In this document: positions 9,129-18,319 of the stretch, piece after piece
How positions within the stretch are numbered: position 1 is the first letter of the stretch
Layout: each line of letters begins with the position of its first letter
Assembly: GCA_018401955.1 (NCBI GenBank)
Contig: JAGYJT010000016.1
Coordinates: 1 to 64,000 of the forward strand
Direction of reading: 5' to 3'
Length of the DNA stretch: 64,000 bases
DNA from: Chitinophagales bacterium
GTDB lineage: Bacteria; Bacteroidota; Bacteroidia; Chitinophagales; CAIOSU01
Program-made: the position numbers and the translations under genes
Notes under the pieces: model-generated
The model's input: the letters and a program-made list of their open reading frames with translations, nothing else
The model's database searches: none
What the model was told of the DNA's origin: nothing

Positions 9129-9672
9129 TTTGTGTTTGGTTTTTGTTTATATCGTTAAGTAGTTGATCTACTTGTTTTATCATTTGTGGTAGTTCTTGCT
9201 CTGTCCCTAATGATACCATTAGGTCATAACAGTCAATGGTGTTTTCGCTATATCGCCCAACTTTACATTTTGCTACACTTACTTGTGCCAAGTATTCCAA
9301 TGGCTTGCACTCGTTGGTGTGCAGGCATATTAATATGTCGTATGGCTTATCGGCCCAAAGTTTGCGGGCATCTTGCTGGGGTATGCCCAGCCAGCTTATT
9401 TGCTCAGGATCAAGGTAATCAAAAGCGATTTCCTCATCTTTTTTTACCTTTTTCACATATCCCAGCACCTCAACTTTTTTGCCTTTACCGGCTAGCTTTT
9501 CCGCATACTTGTCTGCCAGTTGAAAGTTTTCACGATTGCGACCGTCAAACCAGATGCCTATAAACCTTGAGCCATCAAAATTCTTTACCACACCCAAACG
9601 ATTCTGTTGGGCTGTTTCTCGCTCTAAGCTTCGGCGAAACAAATAGTTTTTAAAACGGCTAAACCACGACAT
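9112..9672 (-). CDS. Conserved protein of unknown function, DUF6913-like
   Basis: A 186-residue soluble protein, with a basic N-terminus (SRFKNYLFRRSLERE) and a Rossmann-like pattern: GIWFDGRNRENFQLADKYAEKL, VEVLGYV, DILICLHTNECKPLEYLAQVS, KCKVGRYSE. This fits a family found beside dapA in many Bacteroidota (annotated as DUF6913, from memory). The role is unknown. It is the first gene of the dapA-bamD-rpoZ-coaBC-porD run, and overlaps dapA by 17 nt. A TACCTTTG -7 element lies 7 nt before its ATG. Confidence 0.75.
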   Translation of the reverse strand: MSWFSRFKNYLFRRSLERETAQQNRLGVVKNFDGSRFIGIWFDGRNRENFQLADKYAEKLAGKGKKVEVLGYVKKVKKDEEIAFDYLDPEQISWLGIPQQDARKLWADKPYDILICLHTNECKPLEYLAQVSVAKCKVGRYSENTIDCYDLMVSLGTEQELPQMIKQVDQLLNDINKNQTQNATAV

Positions 9673-9679
9673 TTACCAT

Positions 9680-9687
9680 ACAAAGGT
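9680..9687 (-). promoter_or_regulatory. Predicted -7 element of the dapA-porD gene run
   Basis: TACCTTTG on the minus strand, exact match to TAnnTTTG, preceded by a TTTG-type -33 box with 16 nt spacing (slightly short). It is only 7 nt from the start codon at 9672, so the predicted RNA would have almost no leader. Confidence 0.5.
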
Positions 9688-9869
9688 ACAAATTGCGCAA
9701 CAATCAAAAAGCAGAAATAGGCGATAGTGTGATGAAGCATTGGGTGCCCGTATATTTGATGGTCATTAATAGGTAAAAAGTTTTTTTTGTTGAAGTTGCG
9801 ATAGTGTTATTGAAATTTGCTAAATTGTTAAGCCTATCTAACGTCTATTCCTCAATTTAGCACACTACC

Positions 9870-11852
9870 ATGTTTTTGATTAACTACTTCAAGGTTTTTT
9901 GTCTGTTCGCCGGACTTGTGTTTTGCCAATCTGTTTTTGCAAACGATACCATTTACGAGAACCGCCGACAGGCTTATATTGATACTGCACTTAAAGAAAC
10001 GAATGAAATTGATTTAATTGCCATACAAGCCTATAACAGTGGGGTAGTTGATACCAACCTGATAAGGAATATTTTAAATAGGATAACCAATGGCTCAACC
10101 TTCGATTTTCAGCTGGTAAAGTTGGTAAGGGTACTAATGCTTACTAATGGCCAATACGACAATATGATTTTGCCAGCTTTGGATACTGTTCCGTTTTGGC
10201 TTACCAAATCAGATACGATACGCGGGTATTGGTCAGAGAACCACACTATCATGTGGATGTCGAGTGACTGGCTACTCCATGAAAAGTATAATAGGCCTAT
10301 TGATACTGCGCTACGCCAACGATTGGTGCATTATTTAAACCTTAAGCTGAAGTATGGTTTTTACGAATTTTATTCTCCTACATACGCTCCGTATACCTTT
10401 AGTGGTTTAATTAATCTTTCTGATTTTGCCCAAGACCCCCAAATTAAAGACTTGGCAACGAAGGCTGCGGTGAAACTATTAAGAGACTTATTAAGGATGA
10501 CTAATGACCGAGGGGTAATGTTTGCTGTGGCAGGTAGGTCTTATGTAGAAAAATATGAGAAGGCTTATGGGCAAAACCACAGTAGTTTAATCTACCTGTT
10601 AACGGGTGTGGGCGAAGTGCCAAGGGGTACCTCTCACTCAGGGTCGTTTTTATGTACCTCGCCTCTTGAGGTTGATAGTATAGTATCTTCTTGGACCTCG
10701 AAACTAGATACTACTTACTACAATGGGCACTCTATTGATACCAGCTTAGCAATAAATAGTGTACTTAGGCCGCTGGATAAAATAATTAGCCAATGGAGCT
10801 CGGGCATGTATTTTCATCCTAAAGTTGCTTACGAGTCGGCAAACCTTGTAATTGACTCTAACCTTTGGCGCCATGTCGATTTTGAGCCATTCAGGCCATT
10901 TGAGATTTTTAATGCTAGCGACGTTGAAATTATTGCTACTAACCTTTCGGTAATTTCGTCAAGCACCGTTATCTGTGGTGCAGAAATATCCATATTCAAG
11001 AATGATGGTGTAACGCTAACCTCATTGTACGATTTTTGGAAGGGCAAGGCTGGTTTTCAACAGTACCCTATAATGGCTAATATAGTTAATACGGCAGTGT
11101 ACCCTGGCTCGGGCAGTATAAAGCAGGATTGGAGCGACCGCAACTCTGACAATGCAAACGAACATTTGCCTATGGTATCTCAATCAAGCAATGTGGCGTT
11201 GGTTATGTATCGCCCTGAGCCTGGAAATATTCTATTAAAAACGAAAGATGTTGGGCTCCATTTTACGGATGCCGATTTTGACGAAATAAGAACCGATAGC
11301 TTGTGGTTGCTTGGTAGGGTAGAAGATAGCTATGTTGCGGTTCGCAGGCCATGCGATAGTTTGATAAACGGTATTCGTGCTTGTTCAAACGAGAGGGGCC
11401 AGTCATGGGTAATTATAGTTGGCGACTCGGGTATGTATGGTGGTTTTACCAATTTTCAAAATTTGGTTACGCAATCACAGTTTAGCGAAACATGGTACTT
11501 CGATTCTATAAATGAGCAATCGGTATATTATGCCAGTGTATCGTTTGATACCATAGATATTGATTATGCTTGGCGAGTTGATAGTTTAATTAGCTCAATA
11601 AAAGAGGTTGTGAGCATTGGAGGTTTTAAATTATACCCTAACCCGACCCAAAATGAAGTAACCATTGAGCTTGATAACAATCAGCCAGCAACTATAGCTG
11701 TTTATAGCATGGTAGGCAAGTTAATGTACTCGGTAAAAACGGAAGATGCTTTACAGCGTATTGCCACTGATGCTTGGCCAGAGGGATTGTATGTTATACA
11801 GATTGAGCAAAATGGTGAACGCTTTGTTCAAAAGCTGATGAAGGCTAATTAA
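9870..11852 (+). CDS. Secreted protein with T9SS type A sorting domain, possible alpha-toroid enzyme
   Basis: A 660-residue protein with a signal peptide (residues 1-24, ending SVFA-N) and a C-terminal T9SS type A domain from about residue 588 (KLYPNPTQNEVTIEL ... GLYVIQIEQNGERFVQKLM). The N-terminal 330 residues look helical with regular amphipathic repeats, including ENHTIMWMSSDWLLHEKY, YAPYTFSGLINLSDF and ENHSSL-like AYGQNHSSLIYLL; the remainder looks beta-rich. This order (helical toroid, then beta domain) recalls polysaccharide lyases of the heparinase/PL8 type, and the EN-H pair could be catalytic, but I cannot assign a family. The protein is probably exported to the cell surface or medium. 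It ends at a strong shared terminator. Confidence 0.8.
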   Translation: MFLINYFKVFCLFAGLVFCQSVFANDTIYENRRQAYIDTALKETNEIDLIAIQAYNSGVVDTNLIRNILNRITNGSTFDFQLVKLVRVLMLTNGQYDNMILPALDTVPFWLTKSDTIRGYWSENHTIMWMSSDWLLHEKYNRPIDTALRQRLVHYLNLKLKYGFYEFYSPTYAPYTFSGLINLSDFAQDPQIKDLATKAAVKLLRDLLRMTNDRGVMFAVAGRSYVEKYEKAYGQNHSSLIYLLTGVGEVPRGTSHSGSFLCTSPLEVDSIVSSWTSKLDTTYYNGHSIDTSLAINSVLRPLDKIISQWSSGMYFHPKVAYESANLVIDSNLWRHVDFEPFRPFEIFNASDVEIIATNLSVISSSTVICGAEISIFKNDGVTLTSLYDFWKGKAGFQQYPIMANIVNTAVYPGSGSIKQDWSDRNSDNANEHLPMVSQSSNVALVMYRPEPGNILLKTKDVGLHFTDADFDEIRTDSLWLLGRVEDSYVAVRRPCDSLINGIRACSNERGQSWVIIVGDSGMYGGFTNFQNLVTQSQFSETWYFDSINEQSVYYASVSFDTIDIDYAWRVDSLISSIKEVVSIGGFKLYPNPTQNEVTIELDNNQPATIAVYSMVGKLMYSVKTEDALQRIATDAWPEGLYVIQIEQNGERFVQKLMKAN

Positions 11853-11880
11853 CAGCGCAACAAGAGAGACAAAATAAAAC

Positions 11881-11910
11881 GGCACAGCCGAACCCCCGTT
11901 CGGCTGTGCC
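11881..11910. terminator. Bidirectional hairpin terminator
   Basis: A perfect 12-bp stem (GGCACAGCCGAA with its complement) encloses a 6-nt loop. A-rich sequence lies on the left (AAATAAAAC) and TTATTG on the right. It sits between two converging genes, the secreted protein and the sigma factor, so it can end both transcripts. Confidence 0.85.
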
Positions 11911-11941
11911 TTATTGACAATCCCAAAAAACCTCTTGTTTG

Positions 11942-12811
11942 TTAGTGCCCCAAGTAATGCTTCAATGAGCGCGAATTGGTGGTTTTACGCAAACGGCGCA
12001 AAGCACGCTCTTTGATTTGGCGAACCCGCTCGCGGGTAAGGTCAAAAATCTTACCGATTTCTTCCAAGGTCATGTAGCCTTCGCCTTTAAGGCCATAGTA
12101 GTACATTACAATTTCGGCATCGCGCTTAGGTAGCATCGATAATACCTTGTTTATTTCCTTTTTCAACGATTCTTTCATCATTTGGCGCTCCGTATCGCTG
12201 GCATCGTCATCCACCAGCACATCATACAAGCTGCCACTATCGCCTTCTTGTCCCATTGGCGCATCCATGCTTATGTGGCGGCTAGCACCTTTTATCAGGT
12301 CTTCAATTTCTTTGCTGCTTATTTCAAGCAACTCTTCTAGTTCTTGGTGGGTTGGTTCTCGCTGAAACTCTTGCTCAAAAGCGCTCATCGCTTGGGTAAT
12401 CTTGTTATACGAGCCTACCTTATTCATCGGCATACGGACAATTCTCGATTGCTCCACCAAGCCTTGAAGTATGCTCTGCCTAATCCACCATACGGCATAA
12501 GATATAAACTTAAAGCCACGGGTTTCGTCAAACTTCTGGGCTGCTTTTATCAAGCCCAGGTTACCTTCGTTTACTAAGTCGCTAAGTGGTAGTCCTTGGT
12601 TTTGGTATTGCTTGGCTACTGATACTACAAACCTAAGGTTTGCTTTTACCAGGTGCTCCAATGCATCACTGTCCCCCTCCTTAATTCTTTGTGCTAGCTG
12701 CACCTCCTCATCCGCAGTTAATAGTTTTACTTTGGCTATCTCTTGCAGATATTTCTCCAAAGCTTGACTATCGCGTTGCGTAATCTGGTTAGTGATTTTT
12801 AGTTGTCTCAT
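11942..12811 (-). CDS. rpoD: Primary RNA polymerase sigma factor (RpoD/SigA, short Bacteroidota form)
   Basis: The housekeeping sigma factor. At 289 residues it lacks region 1.1, as in other Bacteroidota. Region 1.2 is ALEKYLQEIAKVKLLTADEE (about residues 18-37); region 2 holds NLRFVVSVAKQY, LPLSDLVNEGNLGLIKA and the -10/-7 recognition helix FKFISYAVWWIRQSI; region 3 follows with RIVRMP; region 4 ends with the helix-turn-helix MTLEEIGKIFDLTRERVRQIKERALRRLR. It is expected to read the TTG/TAnnTTTG promoters seen throughout this window. Confidence 0.96.
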   Translation of the reverse strand: MRQLKITNQITQRDSQALEKYLQEIAKVKLLTADEEVQLAQRIKEGDSDALEHLVKANLRFVVSVAKQYQNQGLPLSDLVNEGNLGLIKAAQKFDETRGFKFISYAVWWIRQSILQGLVEQSRIVRMPMNKVGSYNKITQAMSAFEQEFQREPTHQELEELLEISSKEIEDLIKGASRHISMDAPMGQEGDSGSLYDVLVDDDASDTERQMMKESLKKEINKVLSMLPKRDAEIVMYYYGLKGEGYMTLEEIGKIFDLTRERVRQIKERALRRLRKTTNSRSLKHYLGH

Positions 12812-12903
12812 TCCGCAAGATTTTAGTCTCTAATACGAAATGCGAGCACCTTTGTTACGGATAAAGTGGAAATAGTGGTAATAAAAAGGTAGAGGGGATA
12901 GGT

Positions 12904-13617
12904 TTATTTACTTACAAAGGAACCGTAGCATTGTTTAATGGCCTTAGCTAGGTCATAATCGTTGCTTGATACTATGAAATCTGCTGGAAGATTGCAGTAA
13001 TTCATAAAGTGCTCCATTTGCTCATCAGATAACGGGACAAACTGTTTTATAAAGGTTGGGTTATAGCGAAAGGCAATATATTCGCGCATAGCCTCTTCAT
13101 AGTTCCATTGTGCTACATGCTGTTGTTGCTCGCGTATGTGTTTGGCTTTGCTATCAAAACCAAACGTGATGCTACCGTTGGGGCCTACGCCAAACCTAGG
13201 CGTGTGCGGAAAATGAGGGCTTACCGGTGGCGCATCGGGCGGTGGTACGTTCATTATATCTTGCCTTATATCGCGTGGCATAATGGTCACTTCATCAATA
13301 TCATAAAGCTCACGGTACATTACTATTACCACATTGTTTTTAAGGGCAATGTCTAACGGAACAATCCATTGTTTGGTAACAAAACCAATTGAAGAAATCC
13401 TGAGCGTATCGCCTGGTAATACATTGAAAGAGAAGGTACCATCTGCATCAGTAGTAGTGCCTTTACGACTTTGCACGCCGTATATATTGGCATATGGCAT
13501 ACCTAAGCTATCGCCAACATCTATTATTTTACCCACAAGCGGCACTGGTTGTGGTACTTGCGCCATGGCTATATAGCCATACAAGCAAAATAGTGAGATA
13601 AAAAGGCAATGTAGCAT
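12904..13617 (-). CDS. Secreted or surface protein with CarboxypepD_reg-like domain
   Basis: The open frame begins at a TTG at 13638, but the ATG at 13617 gives a compact signal peptide (LHCLFISLFCLYGYIAMAQ), so I use it: 237 residues. After the signal, residues about 28-105 form a carboxypeptidase-regulatory-like beta-sandwich (VGKIIDVGDSLGMPYANIYG, TTTDADGTFSFNVLPGDTLRISSIGF), a module common in TonB-linked and surface proteins of this phylum. The C-terminal part has a Pro/His-rich linker and a helical tail with no recognised family. Partner and function are unknown. Confidence 0.8.
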   Translation of the reverse strand: MLHCLFISLFCLYGYIAMAQVPQPVPLVGKIIDVGDSLGMPYANIYGVQSRKGTTTDADGTFSFNVLPGDTLRISSIGFVTKQWIVPLDIALKNNVVIVMYRELYDIDEVTIMPRDIRQDIMNVPPPDAPPVSPHFPHTPRFGVGPNGSITFGFDSKAKHIREQQQHVAQWNYEEAMREYIAFRYNPTFIKQFVPLSDEQMEHFMNYCNLPADFIVSSNDYDLAKAIKQCYGSFVSK

Positions 13618-13686
13618 ATGATACAAATAACGTAACAAAATACGGTAAGTTGTAAAAAGGAGCCATTAAATTTGACTAATCCTGCT

Positions 13687-14229
13687 TTACGGCTTTTGCA
13701 ATTCTGCAGATAAGTTTAAGCTAAAAGCGCATTGGCCATTACCAATACTGAAAGTGTTTAAGTGGTTCTGCTCCTCATATCGGCCATCACTCCAAACAAA
13801 AATATTAAACGATTTTCGGTCAATATCTACAATAATGTAATAGGGCACTTTTTGCTCTTCGTATATTTCAAACTTAACGTGCCTATCTTTTATGGCTGTT
13901 GATGGGGAAAGTATTTCGATAATTAACGCAGGAGCTTTACTAATAAAATCACCATAGTCGTCACAAATCACTGCTATGTCAGGTCTTAATACTGTATTGT
14001 CATCCACAATCCAATCTAGTTCATATACTATCTCACAACTTCCGCATTTGTCTTTAAGTGCTGTTAGTGCGGTTTCAATAGTAAATACTAAATTTTTAGC
14101 TATTAGTTGATGCTTTTTCGTTGGCGAGGGCGTCATCGCAAATGGCATACCATTAATGAGTTCCCAATGTCCCTCCCATTGGCGATAGTCGCTTACGGTA
14201 TGGTTGGGTATGTATTTTAGTGACCTCAT
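13687..14229 (-). CDS. Uma2 family protein (PD-(D/E)XK nuclease fold)
   Basis: A 180-residue member of the Uma2/DUF820 family. The core signature is present: RPDIAVICDD (catalytic Asp), LIIEILSPST (Glu) and KFEIYEEQKVPYYIIVD. The proteins have a restriction-endonuclease-like fold and are often linked to transposon-related or unknown roles; no activity is proven for most. It stands alone, divergent from hisF. A TATCTTTG -7 element lies 5 nt before the start codon. Confidence 0.88.
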   Translation of the reverse strand: MRSLKYIPNHTVSDYRQWEGHWELINGMPFAMTPSPTKKHQLIAKNLVFTIETALTALKDKCGSCEIVYELDWIVDDNTVLRPDIAVICDDYGDFISKAPALIIEILSPSTAIKDRHVKFEIYEEQKVPYYIIVDIDRKSFNIFVWSDGRYEEQNHLNTFSIGNGQCAFSLNLSAELQKP

Positions 14230-14234
14230 ATTAA

Positions 14235-14242
14235 CAAAGATA
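14235..14242 (-). promoter_or_regulatory. Predicted -7 element of the Uma2 gene
   Basis: TATCTTTG on the minus strand matches TAnnTTTG. Its distance of 5 nt to the ATG at 14229 would place the transcription start at or inside the start codon. Confidence 0.45.
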
Positions 14243-14362
14243 AGGTAACATTAGAAGTAAAACCAGCATTGGCACATTGCACTTGCCCATTTTTTTACTC
14301 AAAACAAATAAATCCCGCCAATCGTTAGGACATAACAGTAATGCCCTTTACTTTTACCGCCT

Positions 14363-15115
14363 ATGCTTACAAAACGCATTATACCTTGTCTTGACGTTAA
14401 AGATGGTCGCACTGTAAAGGGTGTAAACTTTGTTGACCTAGTGGATGCTGGAGACCCTGTTGAGCAAGCTGCCATATATGCGGACGAAGGGGCGGATGAG
14501 TTGGTTTTTTTGGATATTGCCGCCACTTCTGATCATCGAAAAACGATGGTTGATTTAGTTGCAGAGGTGGCCAAGCAAGTTAATATACCTTTTACCGTAG
14601 GGGGCGGAATCCGTAATGTTGACGATGTGAATAAGCTGCTGTACGCTGGTGCCGATAAAATTTCCATTAACTCAGCCGCAGTGCGCAGGCCCGAACTGAT
14701 TACCGAACTAGCCAAGGCTTTTGGCACCCAGTGCATTACCGTTGCAATTGATGCCAAGGTAATTGATGGCAGATGGATAGTGCACCTTAATGGTGGAAGG
14801 TTGCCAACTAATATTGACCTGTTTGACTGGGCACGCCAAGTTGAGGATATGGGCGCCGGTGAAATATTGTTTACCAGCATGGACCATGACGGTACCAAGC
14901 ATGGGTTTGCAGTTGCTGCAACCGCGCACGTGAGTGATGTGGTGAACATACCGATAATAGCCTCTGGTGGGGCCGGCTCGGCCAAGCATTTTGAGGATGT
15001 ATTTAAAAATGGTAGAGCCGATGCCGCCTTGGCTGCCAGTATATTCCATTTTGGTGCGGTAAGCATCCCTGAATTGAAATCTTATTTAAAAGCCCAAAAC
15101 TTACCGATACGATGA
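14363..15115 (+). CDS. hisF: Imidazole glycerol phosphate synthase, cyclase subunit
   Basis: HisF uses ammonia from HisH to convert PRFAR into imidazole glycerol phosphate and AICAR in histidine synthesis. The 250-residue (beta-alpha)8 barrel has the catalytic Asp in [15 protein letters not shown] (residue 11), FTVGGGIR, the second catalytic Asp in VAIDAKV (about 130), and the phosphate-binding IIASGGAGS. It overlaps hisIE by 4 nt (ATGA). The other his genes, including hisH, are not in this window. A near-match -7 element (TACTTTTA) is 6 nt before the ATG. Confidence 0.97.
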   Translation: MLTKRIIPCLDVKDGRTVKGVNFVDLVDAGDPVEQAAIYADEGADELVFLDIAATSDHRKTMVDLVAEVAKQVNIPFTVGGGIRNVDDVNKLLYAGADKISINSAAVRRPELITELAKAFGTQCITVAIDAKVIDGRWIVHLNGGRLPTNIDLFDWARQVEDMGAGEILFTSMDHDGTKHGFAVAATAHVSDVVNIPIIASGGAGSAKHFEDVFKNGRADAALAASIFHFGAVSIPELKSYLKAQNLPIR

Positions 15116-15708
15116 GTCAACCCGATTTTGATAAAGGTGGTGGCCTGTTGCCAGCCATTGTTCAAGATGCCCAAACCGCTAAGGTATTGATGATGGGGTA
15201 TATGAATGAGGAGGCGTACGAAACAACCAAAGAAAGTGGCTTGGTTACTTTTTATAGTCGCACCAAAGAGCGGTTGTGGACTAAGGGCGAAACATCGGGT
15301 AATTTTTTGGTGGTCGAATCATTAACACTCGATTGCGACCAAGACACGCTGTTGATTAAGGCAACCCCTAAGGGCCCAATATGCCATACCGGTACCGATA
15401 CTTGTTTTGCAGAAAGCAATGCGGATAGCATCCATTTTTTGGCGTTTTTGCAACAACTGATTGAGGGCCGTAAAATAGCTGATGCCGACACATCGTATAT
15501 TGCTAGCTTGTTTGCCAAAGGAACGAATAAAATTGCCCAGAAGGTTGGCGAAGAGGCCGTAGAGCTGGTGATAGAGGCTAAAAGCGAAAACGATGAACTG
15601 TTTTTGAATGAAGCAGCCGATTTGATGTTCCATTATATGATACTGCTCTCTAACAGGGGGTACGGTATTAAGGATGTAGTAAAGGTGCTTAAGCAGCGCC
15701 ACGAGTGA
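15112..15708 (+). CDS. hisIE: Bifunctional phosphoribosyl-AMP cyclohydrolase / phosphoribosyl-ATP pyrophosphatase
   Basis: This fused enzyme carries out steps 2 and 3 of histidine synthesis. The N-terminal PRA-CH domain (about residues 1-110) has [28 protein letters not shown] and the metal-binding CDQDTLL and CHTGTDTCF. The C-terminal PRA-PH domain (about 112-198) has [14 protein letters not shown] and the acidic [13 protein letters not shown]. Length 198 is typical. The ATGA overlap with hisF indicates translational coupling. Confidence 0.97.
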   Translation: MSQPDFDKGGGLLPAIVQDAQTAKVLMMGYMNEEAYETTKESGLVTFYSRTKERLWTKGETSGNFLVVESLTLDCDQDTLLIKATPKGPICHTGTDTCFAESNADSIHFLAFLQQLIEGRKIADADTSYIASLFAKGTNKIAQKVGEEAVELVIEAKSENDELFLNEAADLMFHYMILLSNRGYGIKDVVKVLKQRHE

Positions 15709-15884
15709 TATTGGTAGCTATACGTTAGCTGTATTGTAACATATTGGGTATTGCATTTCTCTATAGTTTTGTTAAAATTGCATTGGTAGCCGCCTTTGGG
15801 CAACGGGGTGTTACAGCATCTTATTAATTACAATCTATTTTAACAAATAAATGGCTACAAGTCACTAGTAACTATCATCTTTAC

Positions 15885-15892
15885 TACCTTTG
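15885..15892 (+). promoter_or_regulatory. Predicted -7 element of the response regulator gene
   Basis: TACCTTTG matches TAnnTTTG and lies 28 nt before the start codon at 15921. No convincing -33 TTG is visible. Confidence 0.4.
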
Positions 15893-15920
15893 TAGCGCAA
15901 CTAACCGACACCGCGTAAAT

Positions 15921-16586
15921 ATGGAAGAAACGCTACCTAAAGTTACCAAGATATTGATAGCAGACGATCATGCTATGTTTATAGATGGTATTAAGTCGCT
16001 TTTGCGCAAGTTTGATAAGGCTGAGATTGTAGCTGAGGCTAACGATGGGCTAGAAGCCCTTGAAATACTCAAAGAGGGCGGAATCGACTTGTTGGTAACC
16101 GATATAAACATGCCGGGCATGAGCGGTACCGAGCTTACCAAAATTGTAAAGCGTGATTTTCCTGAAGTAAAGGTATTGGTGCTTACCATGTACAACGATA
16201 GGGAGATAATAAATGAAATATTGCTGGCAGAGGCCGAGGGTTACATCCTTAAAAATACCGGCAAGCAAGAGTTGATAACGGCCATTAACCGTTTAGCTGA
16301 CGATGGTACATATTATAGCAACGAGGTGATGAACATCATCTTAGAAAACATTAAGGATAGCAATAAACCACCGAAGCCCGAAGACGATAGAGTAAAAGAC
16401 CTTACGCCGCGCGAACTGGAAATTTTGCAATTGATTTGTGAAGAGCTCTCTACTGCTGAAATTTCGCAGAAGCTTTATATCAGCCCCCGCACCGTGGAAA
16501 CGCACCGCAAGCATATCATCCAAAAAACCCAAGTAAAAACAATAGTGGGCCTTATAAAATTGGCCATTGAAAATAAGCTGGTATAA
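15921..16586 (+). CDS. NarL/LuxR family response regulator
   Basis: A 221-residue DNA-binding response regulator. The receiver domain (about residues 8-125) has the acidic pair DD (15-16), the phosphorylation site Asp61 in LVTDINMPGMSG and the lysine in YILKNTGK. The C-terminal LuxR-type helix-turn-helix (about 152-215) has LTPRELEILQLICEELSTAE and SPRTVETHRKHI. No histidine kinase lies next to it, so the partner is unknown. The stop is immediately followed by the end of the convergent macro-domain gene. Confidence 0.93.
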   Translation: MEETLPKVTKILIADDHAMFIDGIKSLLRKFDKAEIVAEANDGLEALEILKEGGIDLLVTDINMPGMSGTELTKIVKRDFPEVKVLVLTMYNDREIINEILLAEAEGYILKNTGKQELITAINRLADDGTYYSNEVMNIILENIKDSNKPPKPEDDRVKDLTPRELEILQLICEELSTAEISQKLYISPRTVETHRKHIIQKTQVKTIVGLIKLAIENKLV

Positions 16587-17123
16587 CTACTGTTCCACCA
16601 CGTCGTTTAGCACGTCAATATTTATCTCCAGCTCTTCTGCAGAGAAAAGCACCATACGCACCAGCTTAATATGGGTAGTATGTTGCAGGGTGCGCTTTAT
16701 TGTTGCTAAGGCTACTTCGGCGGCATCTCTTATAGGGTAGCCAAAAATACCAGTTGATATAGCTGGAAAGGCGATACTTATTAATCCATTTTCATCAGCT
16801 AGGCGCAAACTGTGCTCGTAGCAACGGGCCAAAATGTAATCTGATGGCTTGTTGATGCCATAGATTGGGCCAAGCGTATGTATCACAAATTTATTGGGAA
16901 GCTTAAACCCTGGCGTAATTACAGCATCGCCATACACAATAGGCGCTAATGGTATACAAGCGTTATAAAGCTCTGGGCCAGCAGCTGCATGTATGGCGCC
17001 GGCAACACCACCCCCTGCGCGAAGCTCGGCATTGGCGGCATTTACGATAACGTCAACATCGGGTTGATCGGTAATATTACCTTGAATTAGCTCTAGTACG
17101 GTTCCGTTAAGCTTTACCTGCAT
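16587..17123 (-). CDS. Macro domain protein (O-acetyl-ADP-ribose deacetylase-like)
   Basis: A single macro domain of 178 residues. It shows the ADP-ribose-binding elements VDVIVNAANAELRAGGGVAGAIHAAAG and the phosphate loop AISTGIFGYP. Close bacterial relatives (YmdB/MacroD-type) remove acetyl from O-acetyl-ADP-ribose or mono-ADP-ribose from proteins. The gene abuts the convergent response regulator with no gap. The cellular target is unknown. Confidence 0.93.
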   Translation of the reverse strand: MQVKLNGTVLELIQGNITDQPDVDVIVNAANAELRAGGGVAGAIHAAAGPELYNACIPLAPIVYGDAVITPGFKLPNKFVIHTLGPIYGINKPSDYILARCYEHSLRLADENGLISIAFPAISTGIFGYPIRDAAEVALATIKRTLQHTTHIKLVRMVLFSAEELEINIDVLNDVVEQ

Positions 17124-17219
17124 CCGTTTATCTGATTTCTTTTGATGCTATATATAATAAGCATCAGCCCCAAAATTTATTAGCTAAAAATAAAGATAAT
17201 TTGAGGGAAATACAGACTG

Positions 17220-17695
17220 CTAAATCGTTTTGGCATTATTATTATTGGGTCCGTCCCATATCTGCTTCAACTTCAATAATTTAATGAAGAAGGGGATTAC
17301 CAAAATAAACTCCAATCGAATCGTATTGCCATCAGATGTTAGGGGAAACATTATAACGCTAGCTAGTAAAACAGCATGCATTATGCATAAAACAAGCCCT
17401 AAAAGTATTGCCCAGTCTTTGCCGAAAAACAAGCCATAACCCACTAAACTAGAAACCAGGAAGAAAAGCGTAATTATGGCGCCGTTGAGGCTAAACACAG
17501 TGTACGCCTCTATACCGTAAAACGCTAACTCAATAGGAAAGTTAATTATTGCTGCAATGATTGACGGTATAATGAATACGCCAAAATCATAAATAGCCAG
17601 CTGAAACCCTTTATCCACCAAGGTAGTAGGCTGCGACGGTATTTTTTAATATCGATGGGTTGCGATGTTTCGCCGGCATCTAGTATTTGGTCCAT
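17220..17695 (-). pseudogene. Frameshifted gene for a small four-helix membrane protein
   Basis: Two overlapping frames form one protein. From the ATG at 17695 frame 1 reads MDQILDAGETSQPIDIKKYR... WWIKGFSWLFMI and then meets a stop. At the four-A run at 17583-17586 (T on the coding strand) a shift joins it to frame 2, FGVFIIPSIIAAIINF..., which continues for about 120 residues with four hydrophobic segments to 17220. One extra T would restore a continuous protein of about 158 residues. It is either a true frameshift mutation or a homopolymer sequencing error. The family is unknown; an acidic N-terminal tail precedes the first membrane segment. It lies just downstream of ribE on the same strand. 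Confidence 0.7.
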
Positions 17696-17716
17696 GGTAT
17701 CCCTTTTTTTGATGTT

Positions 17717-18319
17717 TTACTTTGTAATTGATTGATAAGCTTTCATTTGCTTGGCCAAGTATTTGCCAATTATATCAAACTCTAAGTTAATGGTATCACC
17801 TTCTTGTAAAGCATAAAAGCTGGTATTTTCATAAGTGTAAGGTATAATGGCTACCGAAAAGTGGTCGGTACCCACATCGGCTACCGTGAGGCTAACGCCA
17901 TTTACACAAATGGAGCCTTTCTCTACTATTAGTATATCCTCCGAAGGGCTATATCTAAACCAAAACTTCCAGCTGCCTCCTAATGTGTCTTTTTGGTAGC
18001 AAGTAGCGGTTTGATCTACATGGCCTTGTACCATGTGCCCATCAAAACGTGCATTGGCTCGCATAGCGCGCTCAAGGTTTACCACGCTGTCAACCTTTAG
18101 TTTGCCCAAATTGGTGCGCTCTAAGGTCTCCAAAATTGCAGTTACAGTGTACTCTTCTCCATCAATGGCTACTACTGTTAAACATACACCGTTGTGCGAA
18201 ACACTCTGGTCTATTTGCAGCTCATGTGTAATTGCCGAGTTTACCTTTAGGTGAACGTTCGTTCCTTCAGGTTTAATTTCTGTAATGGTACCAAGGGTTT
18301 CAATAATACCTGTAAACAT
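17717..18319 (-). CDS. ribE: Riboflavin synthase (alpha chain)
   Basis: It converts two molecules of 6,7-dimethyl-8-ribityllumazine into riboflavin and a pyrimidine. The 200-residue length and tandem lumazine-binding repeats are typical: MFTGIIETLGTI at the start, SVSHNGVCLTV in repeat 1, GHMVQGHVD, and SICVNGVSLTV in repeat 2. No FMN riboswitch is seen upstream; the region instead holds TTAATTAG word repeats. Confidence 0.96.
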   Translation of the reverse strand: MFTGIIETLGTITEIKPEGTNVHLKVNSAITHELQIDQSVSHNGVCLTVVAIDGEEYTVTAILETLERTNLGKLKVDSVVNLERAMRANARFDGHMVQGHVDQTATCYQKDTLGGSWKFWFRYSPSEDILIVEKGSICVNGVSLTVADVGTDHFSVAIIPYTYENTSFYALQEGDTINLEFDIIGKYLAKQMKAYQSITK

